NCBI RefSeq assembly: GCF_963675165.1
Contig: NC_087392.1
Span: 265,001-329,000, forward strand
Source of the DNA: Halichondria panicea
Lineage: Eukaryota; Porifera; Demospongiae; Suberitida; Halichondriidae
Direction: 5' to 3'
Length of the DNA stretch: 64,000 nucleotides
Below, piece by piece: positions 1-30,662 of the stretch (position 1 is its first letter; each line of letters starts with the position of its first letter). The position numbers and the translations under genes are program-made. Below the pieces are notes generated by a model. The model saw only the letters and a program-made list of their open reading frames with translations, ran no database searches and had not been told where the DNA came from.

Positions 1-189
1 CCGAACACCTTTGTCCCCGGGCCCATTCGGGTAAGTGAAATATTCGGATAATCAAAACATGCCAGCTGGCTTCTTTTTGCCAGCCACGTGGGCAATTTCC
101 TACTGCGCATGCTCAGATTGCACTATGCTCTAGCATTCGGATAATCGAGGATTCGGATAACCGGGATTCGGATAACCGAGGCTCAACTG
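1..189. mobile_element. Tigger/pogo-like DNA transposon end (partial)
   Basis: Near positions 31-60 and 133-189 there are repeated ATTCGGATAA motifs, and the stretch ends in GGCTCAACTG followed by TA at 190-191. Read on the - strand this gives TA then CAGTTGAGCCTCGGTTATCC, the look of a Tigger/pogo (Tc1-mariner superfamily) terminal repeat with its TA target duplication. The other end and any transposase lie outside the window, so it could equally be a short non-autonomous copy. Confidence 0.55.
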
Positions 190-857
190 TATTACCAAAT
201 CAGAGCTTAGCTCAGAGCTTCAGTACACACACTGTGTTGGTTGCCAGTTTCTTGTTAGAGTGTGTGCAGATGTTGTGTCTGCCCTGAGGGAAGTTAGCTG
301 ACCACCTGCATGCCCTGCTAGTGTGTTCCCCTCAGGGTGTAGGTCACAGGGGGGGCCCATTGTGTGCAGAGAGGGCTTGGTAGAGCTGTATAGGGCATTG
401 TCAGGCCTGAGTGGTTAACCCTTTAAGGTAATTTGTGTAACTAGTGATTAATTGTGCATTCTCGAGCTAGTAGGAGAATAGTCTGGTTGTGATAGTCAGC
501 CTCCTCTGGGCAAGGGTATAGCTAGCTCATTGTGCCATTTTGTGGAATTTTCTTTCCATTGGTGTAAGTGTTTTATTAATTTGCATCATGCCTGATCCAA
601 TCAGAACCTCCCCTTAATAGGCCTCCATACATGCAGTGCAGCAATATGATCTCAGTGTTTCCTGTGTAGTCCCACCTAATTGCTTGGTGTCTGGAGGCAT
701 TTAAATCCTTTTATCTATCATCTTTGATGCTAAATATAAAGTTAATGTCTGGTGGTTATCAATACTCACACCCCCAGTAGACAAGCAGCCCCAGGTTGTT
801 AGTGTACACCCTCTAGATCTATATAGATGCTGTTATCACTACCTCCCACTGTAACCT

Positions 858-1053
858 GAGTCAGTGGAGGAGCCCACCACACTCTGTCCATAGCTAGCTG
901 TCTCATGAGTCAGTGGAGGAGCCCACCACACTCTGTCCATAGCTAGCTGTCTCATGAGTCAGTGGAGGAGCCCACCACACTCTGTCCATAGCTAGTTGTC
1001 TCTGAGTCAGCGGAGGAGCCCACCCACACACTGTCCATAGCTAGCTGTCTCAT
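858..1053. repeat. 49-bp tandem repeat, 4 copies
   Basis: Four head-to-tail copies of a 49-bp unit beginning GAGTCAGTGGAGGAGCCCAC and ending in GTCTCAT. The fourth copy carries a few substitutions and a small shift (CACCCACACACTG). No coding potential is seen. Confidence 0.9.
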
Positions 1054-1558
1054 GACCACCAATGTGATCTAGTTAGCCGGTTGGTTGAGCAACAGCATAC
1101 CAATAGTGATGTTCACAGCGTACAGTTCCCATACCCACTACAATATAATGATACATAGCATCCAGTTTCCATGTCCACTTTTAGGGCTGTGTGTTTTCAT
1201 ATGGGATACTCTCTAGTCTTGTCTATTAAATTAGAGTGGCTATAATATACTCTTGATGTTGGCAGAGTCTTTGTAGTATCTCAAAACATGTGTAAGCATA
1301 CTCCATAAATGCCTGTAATGATAAGGTGCCTTGTTTACCATCTCCTCTGGGAGCTGGTTGGCTGCTGAATCACTGTGTACATGCTCAGGCAGTCAACAGC
1401 AGATTTGTCTTTCTAGCTAAACCTCATTTGTTTATATTTGTCTTCATTTTATGGACCACCTGGTCTGCACAAAGTTGACACTGCTAGGTGGTGATCATTC
1501 GTCATGTTTGTATTGCACTTGATAGGAAGATGGCTTTCCCACTAAAGTAACTGAGAGC

Positions 1559-1773
<215 letters not shown>

Positions 1774-2285
1774 AGGTAGCTTCAGTTCTGTTGAGTCTAC
1801 TGGAGAGTGTAGAGCAGCTGAGCTTGTAGCTTAAGTGGTTAAGTTGCTCTAACAAAGTAGAAAACAGTTTGGAAGCCAATAATTGTATAATAATCTCCCC
1901 ACTTAATTAGCCAAGTGTGCCACCCTATATATAGTGTTCTCTGAAACAGGAGCACACACACACACAGTTGGTCTAGCTGCTGAATGTTGAGCCTGTGAAG
2001 CTCCTTAAAGAGGCTCTGATAGCTAACCCTCTCCAGTAGTGTGGGGCAACAGAGCCCTGCAATAGTCAGTGGTGTGTGTGTCGTTGTCTCTGTTGTCGGG
2101 CTGCATCTGACCACTAATGTGTATGTGGTGGGCCTTGCAAAGTCCCACTGGAATGTTGATTGCTTCACTAGCTAGTGCACATTCCTGCGAGCTATTGGTA
2201 TTGATTGTAGCAAACAGTTTATTCAGATGTACAAGGTTCTTGCTTGTTGTGTGTGTGTACCAGCTGTGACCTCTGACCCCTGCAG

Positions 2286-20485
<18,200 letters not shown>

Positions 20486-20828
20486 AGGGTTTTTAATCGA
20501 TGTGTGCATATCATCACCGTGTGTATCATATAGGCTACATGAACTGTAGTAGTTATTTAACTCAGTGTACATGTGTGGGTCACCTTGCTGCTGCATGTAT
20601 ATGTTATTACTGTACTCCCAGCTAATCTTTTTAATGTTCATTCTGCACAAGTTCAATACATGTATATTATTATGTACAGTGTATTTTAATTACTATTTTT
20701 GACAATAAGTTGTTCAATTCACATGCATGGCTAACTTGTTGAATTCACGTACACGTATGTAACATAATGAAAACTACAACAGTATAATTATATGAAGTTC
20801 TCTGAAAAATGCCATTATAGCTAGTTTG
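20486..20828. other. Convergent intergenic region, receptor kinase / adhesion GPCR
   Basis: A 343-bp stretch between the stop codons of two genes that point at each other. It is AT-rich and must contain both 3' untranslated regions. No further gene, repeat or clear polyadenylation motif was recognised. Confidence 0.6.
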
Positions 20829-23800
20829 TTAGTTGTCATAAATGTTGATATCTTCTCCTTTCTCCACGCTAACAGCTGTGGGGTCCAGACTCTTGTACAC
20901 AGCATTGTGGGGGGTGGCATAGGCGGGGTTTGGGAACACTAGGGGACCAGCTATAAGGGGGAGGGGTAATGACATGCATATTGGAACACACACGGTAATA
21001 AGTATGACCTACATTGTTGATTGGTTGGTGACTTGCTGTATCGCTGTGATCCTGATGTGCTATGCTACAGGGGGGGGGGGGGGGGGGTGAGGTCAACTGA
21101 CATGCATGGTGGGGGGTAACTACCATGAGCTGGTCTATGCGGACTCCCAAAGGGTCACTCTGATGTGGAGGTGTGTCAGAGTGTGGAGTAGAACCATTCA
21201 CAAAGGTATCGCGTCGTACCTACAGCAGTGATGGTGTACACACAGCATGATATTAGCTAGTGCTACCAGCTAGAACAATACAAACCTGGTCTGGGAAGAG
21301 GACCAACATTGAGAACACGGCAAGACCCTGCATGTGAAATAACATTTCTCATACATAACGTGTGAGAATATTTCAAATTTAATGGTCAAAGAGTTGAGCA
21401 ACTCCTCCATCTCTTAGTTTAGGTAGGTCACCTGGAAAGCCATGCAGAGAGTGGATGCCTGGAGAAGTGGAGTGGAGGATAGGTCCTGGAGCACAGTACC
21501 CACAGACCAGCAGAGGCCCATCACCACTACCAGCGCAGCAAAACACTTCAGCCAGTATCTGTACAGGGAGAAGACCAACATCAAATGTGTTGCTAAGTTA
21601 TAATTGTACACACACACACACACACACACACACGCCCACACACACACACACGCCCACACACACACACACACACAGCACATACACTTCTGACTTTATCTCC
21701 CTCCTCTTGGAGTGTCTATACAGCATAGCCATGGCCACCAACAACACCACAATGTTCCCCTGTGCAGACAGGCGCATGGTGATAGGTACTTGACCATGCA
21801 GCTGTGGTTATATACTTACCATGACAATGAGAAGGACTGGGGAAATGGAGACCCACATAAACCCACCACCATAACCCAGCCAGCACCTGTGTATACATGA
21901 GGCCATACTGAAGGGCTGTATACAGTTCCTTCACTTCGTTACCCACCTAGCATCTCTAGTATAGAGCCATGAGCCAGTCAGCAAGTGCCTGAGGGCGAGG
22001 GCTAGTGACAAGTACAGGGCAGGCAGACCTGCACACAGTGGTCTTGTTATAGTGGATCAAAGCATGGCGGGTGTGGACTAACCGTAGCTGAGGATGGTGA
22101 AGGTTAGAATTGTACAATACTTTTTCTTGCGGCTAGTCTTGATCACACCCACACAGAGCACCACCCCCTCCATTAACAACCACAGGAAGGCCGCCATGTA
22201 CAAGTATTGCAAGGCTACAGCAACTGCAGAGCAAAATATCTGTACAGAGAAAATTAATGTTAGCGTTAAGAGCATCTTTGAACGGCCATAACTTTAGTTC
22301 CGTTGTTCCAATAACGTTAATTTTACAACTTTCTGAAAGATTAGGAAGAGATCATGTGATGCAAGAGACCCATAGAGCTTAAATCAGATAATGATGCTCA
22401 ATTTATACCTGATTGTGTGTTTTGTCAATAGCTGTGACAAATACGAGTTGATAGGCTATCAGAGACAGACACAGCTGTACATGAACGTAGCTCCGTGGTG
22501 ACCAGAGCGACCTGATCAAGAGACATCAAGGGTCAATACACAAGCACACAAGGTTGTGATGGTAGCTCACCTGATGCATGTGTGGATGAGCACCGTGAGA
22601 GTCATAGCAACCAGAGATATGGCCACAGCAGTATAGCTGACGAGGTCAAAGTGTACACTAGCATCATCTCCATGGGGGGTCAGTAGGACGGCAATGTGGG
22701 AGGGATGGGTACATGTGCACACAGTGAGAGTGTCTGTTGACTGGTCATGGTCAACTGCACATCCATCACCAGACCACCTCATCCTGTGAACACACAATGA
22801 TAAGGTTGATTGAACAAACTATTACGTATATTTACGAGTCAGTCTTCCAGAACCTGCACACTTGTTCCTTCTCATCCTGCAGTGCACCAGTAATGAATGC
22901 ATGTATACAAGGATGTAACTTACAGGATTGGCTCTGAGGGTAATCTTGACTTGAGACTGTAAGCCCCGTGTGTTACACACCTCCTCCCCACAGAGGACAG
23001 CTGTGGAGAGCACAGGACCATCAATACTGTACCCACTCAGCGTGTCACTAATGGAGACGAGGAATGTGATGAGTCAGCACTCTATAAAGAATGCCCTTAC
23101 TTATCGTCCAGAATATCAGTCATGTCAGTCAAGTAAAAGGAAGCAATCTTTCCTGTGGAATGTAAGATAGTGTGTAAGATAGTGTGTACCTCACATGATC
23201 ACAGCTATGTAGCTATATACACTCCACTAGCAATGTCACGCATGTCGTCATAATGGTGCCATCAAAAGTTCTTATTGAGAGATAAAATTACTTGCCAATT
23301 TAGCCACACAATGGAAAATAATAGCCCATGGTTCAAGGCCGAAAAAACGATTTTCTGATTTTCTGAAAGCTTAGAAAGAGACCTTTCAAATGATTTCATC
23401 AAAGTTCATATTTGAGTAATTAAAATATTTACCAATTTAGCCATACCATGGTCCAAAGCCGAAAAATGACAAATTATGGCCCCAACAAAATTTTGGATTG
23501 GAACACATTATTTGAAAGGTCTCTTTCTAAGCTTTCAGAAAATCATAAAAATTTTGAAATTGGATCAATGATACTAAAGTTATGGGGTTGAAAGATATTC
23601 AATCCCCCCCCCCATCCGTTTAATCAATGGTTTGGGGGCTCTTTTTGTTAAGCATCATCTTGTAAGCCTGCAAATAGTAATGGTAGCCATGCAAACTCAC
23701 CGGAGGTAGTTCCAGTTAGTCTCTGTAACTCTTGACCATCTAGAATGATAGAACTGCCATTGACTGCCATTGCAACAAGGTCACCCACAAAGGTAGCTTC

Positions 23801-26344
23801 AGACACATTCATCTCTGCACACACAGTGTATATAAGCATGGAGACGGTGGTAAGAGACAGACAAACACTCACTGATAAAACCAACATCCACAAAAGAGAC
23901 GTTGAAAGCGAGGAGAGCAAGGCGATCCAAGCATATTAAAATCTCGGACGCCACTTCCACTCTCTCTGCCTGTGCAAAGGAGCACACATGTGTACAATAC
24001 AGTATTGTTTGCGGTCATGGCTTACTGCTGGTAGCTTCTTGGTGTTCTGTAGAAGCCTTGCCAGTGCTCTCAGCATGGCCTAGGGACATAATTATTGTAC
24101 AGATTACATTGTTTAAATCATACGATTTATATACAAGTGTTGTTATGATTAGAGGGGCGCCTTATTAATTACTCACCTCAGGGTCCAGTGTCAAGGGGGG
24201 TCCTGACAACACCCTGGTGATGATCTCCTCCAGTATCTGCATAGCTGTCCTCATGTCCTCTTCCTTCACCAGCTCTAGCATGGCTGAGACAGGGTCAGCT
24301 GCCTCTGTACCCACGGATACCCTAGTAGTAGCAACTGCTGTGCCTGCTTCATTTGTAGCTGTAGAGACGGCCATCGTGGTAGCTTCTTCTGTAGACGCGG
24401 CCATCGTAGTAGCTTCTTCAGTGGTGGGGGCCATCGTAGTAGCTTCTTCAGTGGTGGGGGCCATGGTGGTAGCTTCTTCAGTGGTGGGGGACATCGTAGT
24501 AGCTTCTTCAGTGGTAGCTTCTTCAGTGGTGGGGGCCATCGTGGTAGCTTCTTCAGTGGTAGCTTCTTCTGTAGACGCGGCTATCGTAGTAGCTTCTTCA
24601 GTGGTGGGGGCCATGGTGGTAGCTTCTTCTGTAGACGCGGCTATCGTAGTAGCTTCTTCAGTGATGGGGGCCATTGTGGTAGCTTCTTCAGTGGTGGGGG
24701 CCATTGTGGTAGCTTCTTCAGTGGTGGGGGCCATCGTGGTAGCTTCTTCAGTGGTAGCTTCTTCAGTGGTGGGGGCCATCGTGGTAGCTTCTTCAGTGGT
24801 AGCTTCTTCAGTGGTGGGGGCCATCGTAGTAGCTTCTTCAGCGGTGGGGGCCATGGTAGTAGCTTCTTCAGTAGTGGCGGCCATCGTAGTAGCTTCTTCT
24901 GTAGATGCGGCTATCGTAGTAGCTTCCTCAGTGGTGGGGGCCATCGTGGTAGCTTCTTCAGTGGTGGCGGCCATCGTGGTAGCTTCTTCAGTGGTGGGGG
25001 TCATCGTGGTAGCTTCTTCAGTGGTGGCGGCCATCGTAGTAGCTTCTTCTGTAGACGCGGCTATCGTAGTAGCTTCCTCAGTGGTGGGGGCCATCGTAGT
25101 AGCTTCTTCTGTAGACGCGGCTATCGTAGTAGCTTCTTCAGTAGTGGCGGCCATCGTAGTAGCTTCTTCAGTGGTGGGGGTCATCGTGGTAGCTTCTTCA
25201 GTGGTGGGGGCCATCGTGATAGCTTCTTCAGTGGTGGCGGCCATCGTGGTAGCTTCTTCAGTGGTGGGGGCCATCGTAGTAGCTTCTTCAGTGGTAGGGG
25301 ACATCGTGGTAGCTTCTTCAGTGGTGGCGGCCATCGTAGTAGCTTCTTCAGTAGCTTCTTCAGTGGTGGCGGCCATCGTAGTAGCTTCTTCAGTAGCTTC
25401 TTCAGTGGTGGGGGCCATTGTGGTAGCTTCTTCAGTAGCTTCTTCAGTGGTGGCGGCCATCGTAGTAGCTTCTTCAGTAGCTTCTTCAGTGGTGGGGGCC
25501 ATTGTGGTAGCTTCTTCAGTAGCTTCTTCAGTGGTGGGGGCCATTGTGGTAGCTTCTTCAGTGGTGGGGGCCATTGTGGTAGCTTCTTCAGTGGTAGGGG
25601 ACATCGTGGTAGCTTCTTCAGTGGTGGCGGCCATCGTAGTAGCTTCTTCAGTAGCTTCTTCAGTGGTGGGGGACATCGTGGTAGCTTCTTCTGTAGCTTC
25701 TTCAGTAGTGGGGGCCATCGTGGTAGCTTCCTCAGTGGTGGGGGCCATCGTGGTAGCTTCTTCAGTGGTAGCTTCTTCAGTAGCTTCTTCAGTGGTGGGG
25801 GCCATCGTGGTAGCTTCTTCTGTAGACGCGGCTATCGTAGTAGCTTCCTCAGTGGTGGGGGCCATCGTGGTAGCCGCTTCTGAACTTTGGTCACTATCCT
25901 CAGAGCTTTGGCAATTATTTGGGTTGGAGCTCTGACCATTATTTTGGTTGGAGGAGCCTTGACCATTATTTCGGTTGGAGCATTGACCGTTATTTTGGTT
26001 GGTACCTTGCCCGTTATTGTGGTTGGTATCCTCAGAGCTTTGGTCACTATCCTCAGAGCTTTGGTCACTATCCTCAGAGCTTTGGTCGGTATCCTCAGAG
26101 CTTTGGTCGGTATCCTCAGAGCTTTGGTCGCTGGCTGATCTAATTGTCCTGTACTCTGCATCTCCATCAAGTCTTCGGTGCACATCACGATGTTCACTCA
26201 CTGCATAAACAGAAATATAGAATGAGACAGCACATCATACAAATTCAGTAGAAAGCTTTTACCCCCAGTGGAGGGACCCCCTGCATAGGCACTAGCCATG
26301 GCAACCAGAACAAGTAGAACAGAAACACTTGAGTACATTCTCAT
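20829..26344 (-). CDS. Adhesion G-protein-coupled receptor with mucin-like stalk
   Basis: Predicted plasma-membrane receptor. The start chosen is ATG at 26344 (MRMYSSVSVLLVLVAMASAY), a clean signal peptide; an in-frame ATG at 26395 would only add a hydrophilic leader. One exon (24177-26201) encodes DQSSED and NQNNGQ repeats and then a long TTEEATTMAP-type stalk. Small exons follow for a GAIN-like region (about 24045-22860), then a GPS motif with W, GC and CTCTHPSHIAVLL (about 22700-22790). TM1 is SYTAVAISLVAMTLTVLIH; TM2 to TM7 follow in exons down to about 21280, with TM3 YMAAFLWLLMEGVVL as in family B2 GPCRs. The tail contains NPAY and ends at 20829. Splice phases agree at the borders checked. 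The ligand is unknown and the exact subfamily cannot be told from motifs. Confidence 0.85.
22262..22420. repeat. Foldback-family fragment in a GPCR intron
   Basis: CTTTGAACGGCCATAACTTT, then TTCCGTTGTTCCAAT and TTTCTGAAAGATTAGGAAGAG match the left arm of the repeat at 43540-44230. Confidence 0.65.
23205..23645. repeat. Foldback-family repeat in a GPCR intron
   Basis: Intron between GAIN-region exons. It carries TTTCTGAAAGCTTAGAAAGA, ACCATGGTCCAAAGCCGAAA, AATTATGGCCCCAACAAAA and the reverse arm TTTCTAAGCTTTCAGAAAAT, ending in a C-run (23605-23613). This is one of the longer copies. Confidence 0.8.
24362..25880 (-). repeat. Coding minisatellite for Thr/Glu-rich stalk
   Basis: About 1.5 kb of 36-bp based repeats, with 12- and 21-bp shorter versions, inside the large exon of the adhesion GPCR. 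They encode TTEEATTMAP and TTEEATTIAAS variants with inserted EEATEEATT. The reading frame is kept throughout. Dense Thr next to Pro/Ala suggests an O-glycosylated mucin-like stalk, with Glu giving negative charge. The opposite strand also stays open (572 residues of VVASSV type), which is a by-product. Confidence 0.93.
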
Positions 26345-27056
26345 CTTTGCTTGGACTTCAGCAACTAACTCTTTGCTTGGACTGCATGTCTCCAAGTCCT
26401 GTCCTTATATACAGACAATGCACAGACATAATCATGAATGCAGGCAGACAGTGCATAAATTGTTGTGAGTACGTAGCATATACAAGGAATGCAACTCTTA
26501 TTTTTGATGTGGTACGAAACCAACAACATTCCCTATGACTGCAGCTAAAGAAGCACATGACAAACGCAGTCTCTAAAAGATGCTCATAATTACTGAAAAT
26601 GCAACGGAACACCTAATTTAAATGTAATTAGAGAGTACTAATCTTATAGCTTGAGTACAGACATATCTTCAGGTGAATTTGCACAACTCTGAATACTCCC
26701 TAAAGCAATAACATGCATTGTAAGCCAACCAAAGCCTTCTCCCTGCGTACACTATATACAGCGCCTAGCCCCCAGGTACTCTGATCTATATGTAAATAGG
26801 ATAATGCATGCTCCATTAAACAAGAGCTCTGTATAGCTCCCTAAAGTGTGAAGAACCGGAGTGGGGTAGACAACACAATGAGGACCACCAGCAGGACAAA
26901 GCCAGCTGCTCTCATCCACGATGCTATGGACACTATCCTCAGTCATACAATACTCCACATGTGATATCACAGAATAATAAACCGCACATTCCCGTGGGCG
27001 ACATTTTATTGAAAACAATACTCAAAAGTGCACTTACACAGAAATCAGAGGATAAA
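26345..27056. other. Intergenic region, UTP14 3' end / adhesion GPCR promoter
   Basis: A 712-bp stretch between the UTP14 stop and the GPCR start, both on the - strand. It should hold the GPCR promoter and 5' untranslated region and the UTP14 3' untranslated region. No exon, repeat or clear regulatory motif was recognised. Confidence 0.6.
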
Positions 27057-30000
27057 TTAAGCTGTCAAGTTCTTTCGTTTTTTAGCTACCAAAGTCTTGT
27101 TCTTTTTTTGAGTGCGTTTCATGAATTCTTGCACATCCTCCGTGAGCTTGAGTGGTTCAATAACACAACCTGCAGCAGGTCGGGGTACACATTGCATCAC
27201 TATATATAAACAAGGGTGTATAAAAGAAGAGAGGGCATGCAACTCCACTATCAGTACACGTAGCTAGCAGAGTTCAAACGTGGGCGGAGGAATGTGTGCA
27301 TTTGCATGAAGTGCTAAAAATAGAAATTTCATTTCATGCACAGTCATGCACAGTCATGCACATTCATCCGCCCACGTTTGAACTCTGCTCATATAGGAGT
27401 TGCATGCCCTCTCTTCTCTTATACGCCCTTAATATAAACACTACCTGTTGCCGTGGTGACTCGTGGCTTAATGACAGAGTGGAAGGTGGCCTCAGTGTTC
27501 CAATGTCTGCCTAGAGGGCCAGAATGGGTCCTGTTGTACTGGTCTCTCGAAGTGTACGGCCATGGCAATCCCTTCACCTGTATGGGGGTAATAATTCATA
27601 CACTAGTAAGATGATACTTACCAGATGTTTGTCAATCTTTTTGTCAGTATTTTCTGAGATAATGACATTCTTGATATGTGCATCTCTCCTTGGTTTCTCA
27701 GGGATCTTCTTCACAATCTTTCTTGCCTTTCGTGGAGGCTTGACCCCCTCTCCACCCCACACACCCCAACCTGTATCACACAATGTTAACTTAGAGTATG
27801 TAGTTGAAAAATCTCAGCAACAATCTTCAATCAAAGTTTCATGTGCACACACAGTTGTATTATATAATATGTACACCCACCCGGCAACGTGAGGTCAAGG
27901 GTCAACGCCTTGCTGTCCTCCAGCAGCTGCTGTTTCTCTTCCGTAAACTGTCTAACAACATCGTCTCCAGCAAAGGCCTCTGCCACATTCCCCAGCTGGT
28001 CTGGGGGTAGGTCGGACATCACTACCCCCCTGACGAGGGGGCTAGTGAGCGAGGGGGTCACTATCTGGGGGTATGTGGTCTTACTAACAGCACTGTCTGT
28101 GTGGGGGGGATTATGCACAGTTATACAGTCTCCATTAAAAGGTTATGATTAGAAACTAAAATACAAATTCAGGAATAATAAACACTGAACCTTTGAAAGC
28201 TATTGACAAAGAATAGCACTAATTGGTTGTGTGTTTCAGAGTAACCATATATCCTTACCCGAGTGTTGTAGCCAGGGGTTGCCATGGCTACTCGGCTCAT
28301 CTAAAATGTCCAGTTCTGTATCTGATGGATCATCCTCCTCCTCACTGCTGTATTGGGTGTGTGTGGTCAACCACCACATCAGAGGAGAGGCTCACCTGCT
28401 GGAGTCTTGTGGGGCTTTGGTCTTGAGGGACTGTCCCTTGGAGTGGAGCTCAGACAATGCCTCCTGTGTCTGCAGTGTACATGAACAGTGAACACATACA
28501 ACGTGTCCACACTGGTCGGTGGTGGTGAGCGGTCTTAGGCTTTAAAAAAGGCAAATTTGTGTGTTGAAAATAGCCACTATTTGAATATTCTAGGCACATC
28601 TCTGACCACGGTGCTAGGACATGTTAGAGTAGTTGTACTTACTGAGCTCTCTTTGTGCACTCTGGTCAGCTGTTGTTTGGCCCACTTGGACATTCGACTG
28701 TGTTTCAGTGTCATCCTCTCCTATGGTAACACGTTACACATGTACTGCACACAATACTGGCATGCTCACCTCGGCCCTCAGCCGCTCTGCCTTGTCAGCC
28801 ACGCCCTCTTCCTCCTCCCCCTCGGTAATAGGAAGCTTGGCTTGTATGGCCTCTCGTTTCTTGCGTTGGATACGATGGAACCTACAAAGAATGGAATATG
28901 GAGCATTGGAGAGACAGTACAAAACCTGAAAATCTCAATTGAACCACATTTCTCACTTTTTGCTCTTGATCTTCTTAGTTCGTTTGGCTTTCTGTTCATA
29001 ATAGGACATGAGGGCTCTCATCTTCTGTAGCTCTCTCCTCCGCTCGGTTGCCTACAAGCAGTCTAACACAACATGACAGGAGTCACGAGGGACCTCACCT
29101 CCTCCAGCGAGAGGCGAGTAAGAGACTCTCTCTCTGCTTTAGTCAGCTCTTCATTCTCAACCTCCACATTGTCACTTCCAGCCAGAACACTCGCTATTTG
29201 GAGCTCAAAATCAGACTGCGGCTGTGTGTGTGTGTGTGTATGTGGGGTAACAGGTGATTCTCTGCTTTGCTAATTGTTGTGATCGTCCGCTAAGTATCTG
29301 AAGTGAGGCATCAATGTACTGTACTTACCTTGAAGTTGTCCACTTTGGTTGAGAGAGAAGGCGGAGCAACTCGATCCTCTTGCAGGGGAAACGACAAGTG
29401 CTCGGCCTTGAGGAGGTGGAGAGAGTTATGAGGATCACAAAGGGTTAATAAACACACCTCTCTGTTCTTCTTGACGATTGGGGCCCACTTGGCCACCTGT
29501 TTAGAGCTCTCCACGTACGCAACCCCTCGTTGGATCTGTGGGGGAGGGGGTGGGCATACCAACACTGTCTGTGTGAGTCATGACCTCACCTGATCAGCCC
29601 TCACTCTGGAGAGGGGGGTGGGCAGGGGTTTCCCCTTATCCTCGGCACTAGCCAGACGTTGATGTAGAGCGGCCAATGAGGGGGTCTTGACACCTGCCAG
29701 TAACGCCCCCACACTTACACCACCTATAAAGCACAGACTGTGTTGAGAGGCTGGGATGGAGGGACCACCTGCTCACCTGACGTCCCTGTGTCAAGGTGAT
29801 GCTCTGATACTTGACCAGCTGCCTCGCTTCTCTGACCCACTCTCTTCCTAGCGTACATAAATGTCATTAATTTAGTAATATTATATACTAGATGTGGAAA
29901 TTTTCCAGCAGCTCACCTCTTCTTTCCCAGTGTGCTAATAGCAGACAGTAGATCTTTATGGTTTTCTGACCCCGCCCCCTCACCCTACAAACATGCATAC

Positions 30001-30090
30001 GTATACAGTATGTGTGTTACTACAATCATTGTCATGGCCTACTTCAGAGTCTGAAGGTGAAGGGCTTTTGGGGAAATCATCCTCTGACAT
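27057..30090 (-). CDS. UTP14: UTP14, U3 snoRNP / small-subunit processome protein
   Basis: Nucleolar protein of the SSU processome needed for 18S rRNA maturation. The start is ATG at 30090 (MSEDDFPKSPSPSDSE). Exons then encode a region with RGVAYVESSKQVAKWAPIVK, an acidic stretch, and MRALMSYYEQKAKRTKKIKS followed by KKFHRIQRKKRE, the most diagnostic UTP14 block, with MTLKHSRMSKWAKQQLTR after it. Near the C-terminus are AFAGDDVVRQFTEEKQ, LTLPGWGVWGG and NVIISENTDKK, again typical of the family, ending KKNKTLVAKKRKNLTA. About a dozen small exons join in phase where checked. The last intron contains a hairpin element (27212-27431). It lies downstream of the CARD gene on the same strand, with 572 bp between them. 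Confidence 0.9.
27212..27431. mobile_element. Hairpin MITE in the last UTP14 intron
   Basis: The two arms are long inverted repeats. The left arm reads AAGGGTGTATAAAAGAAGAG and on through GGCATGCAACTCC and AGAGTTCAAACGTGGGCGGA. The right arm carries the reverse complements, ending CTTATACGCCCTT. An 8-base ATATAAAC flanks it at 27204-27211 and 27432-27439, compatible with an 8-bp target duplication as made by hAT-type elements (one extra A at the right edge). There is no coding capacity. Confidence 0.8.
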
Positions 30091-30662
30091 CTTGATCTAT
30101 TGTAGGTCACTCCAGCTCCCCTAGATAGCTTTATATAGCACCTTCTTACCACTTTTACAGGCCACGTGGACCAATTACCAATTTTGCAAAAAAAAAATTT
30201 TGTTCATCTGGTAAGACTGGAAGCCACTCCCCTTCTCTCCCACAGAGTGAAGGGAAGTTAAGTGGTTTCTAGTCTATGTTGTTGTCGGTACTCGTTTTTT
30301 TTCAGGGCAAATGCTCGGACCCTTTTTTACGTAGTTTCTTTGTTTTTGTGATTGATAAACAGAAAAACTTTATGCTACTGACAGGAATCGAACTAGCAAC
30401 CAACCGATTTATAAGCAGAACAGAACACATAACCAATTCGCCATTCTTTACTACCCGGTACCCGGAAGTGAATGTTATTTTACGGGGACCGGCTATGTGG
30501 CCCCCCCAGTCCAAAGTTATTATTAGGGACATCTTCATGCAGATCAAGCCTACAGGGTTCCAAATTAACGTCACACAATTGATTTGAATATTAGTATTGG
30601 AATAATGCCAAACACTTCCATATTAAGCATAAGCATAAATACAGAGTAACGTCCGTCCACTG
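30091..30662. other. Intergenic region between the CARD gene and UTP14
   Basis: A 572-bp stretch between two - strand genes. It includes the UTP14 5' flank, the CARD gene 3' flank and a tRNA-like SINE candidate near 30370-30460. No exon was recognised. Confidence 0.6.
30360..30470 (-). mobile_element. tRNA-derived SINE or decayed tRNA (candidate)
   Basis: On the - strand an A-box-like TGGCGAATTGGTTA (30430-30443) precedes a B-box-like AGTTCGATTCC (30384-30394) with spacing of about 35 bases, as in a type-2 RNA polymerase III promoter. The flanks do not pair into a 7-bp acceptor stem and the T stem is imperfect, so a functional tRNA is unlikely. A SINE head or a tRNA relic fits better. Confidence 0.4.

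Noticed and set aside
24217..25935. 572-residue + strand frame (VVASSVVGAI repeats)
   Set aside because: Antisense of the adhesion GPCR stalk exon, which has a signal peptide, splice sites and downstream domains on the - strand.
30360..30470. Functional tRNA gene
   Set aside because: A- and B-box-like motifs occur, but acceptor and T stems do not pair properly.
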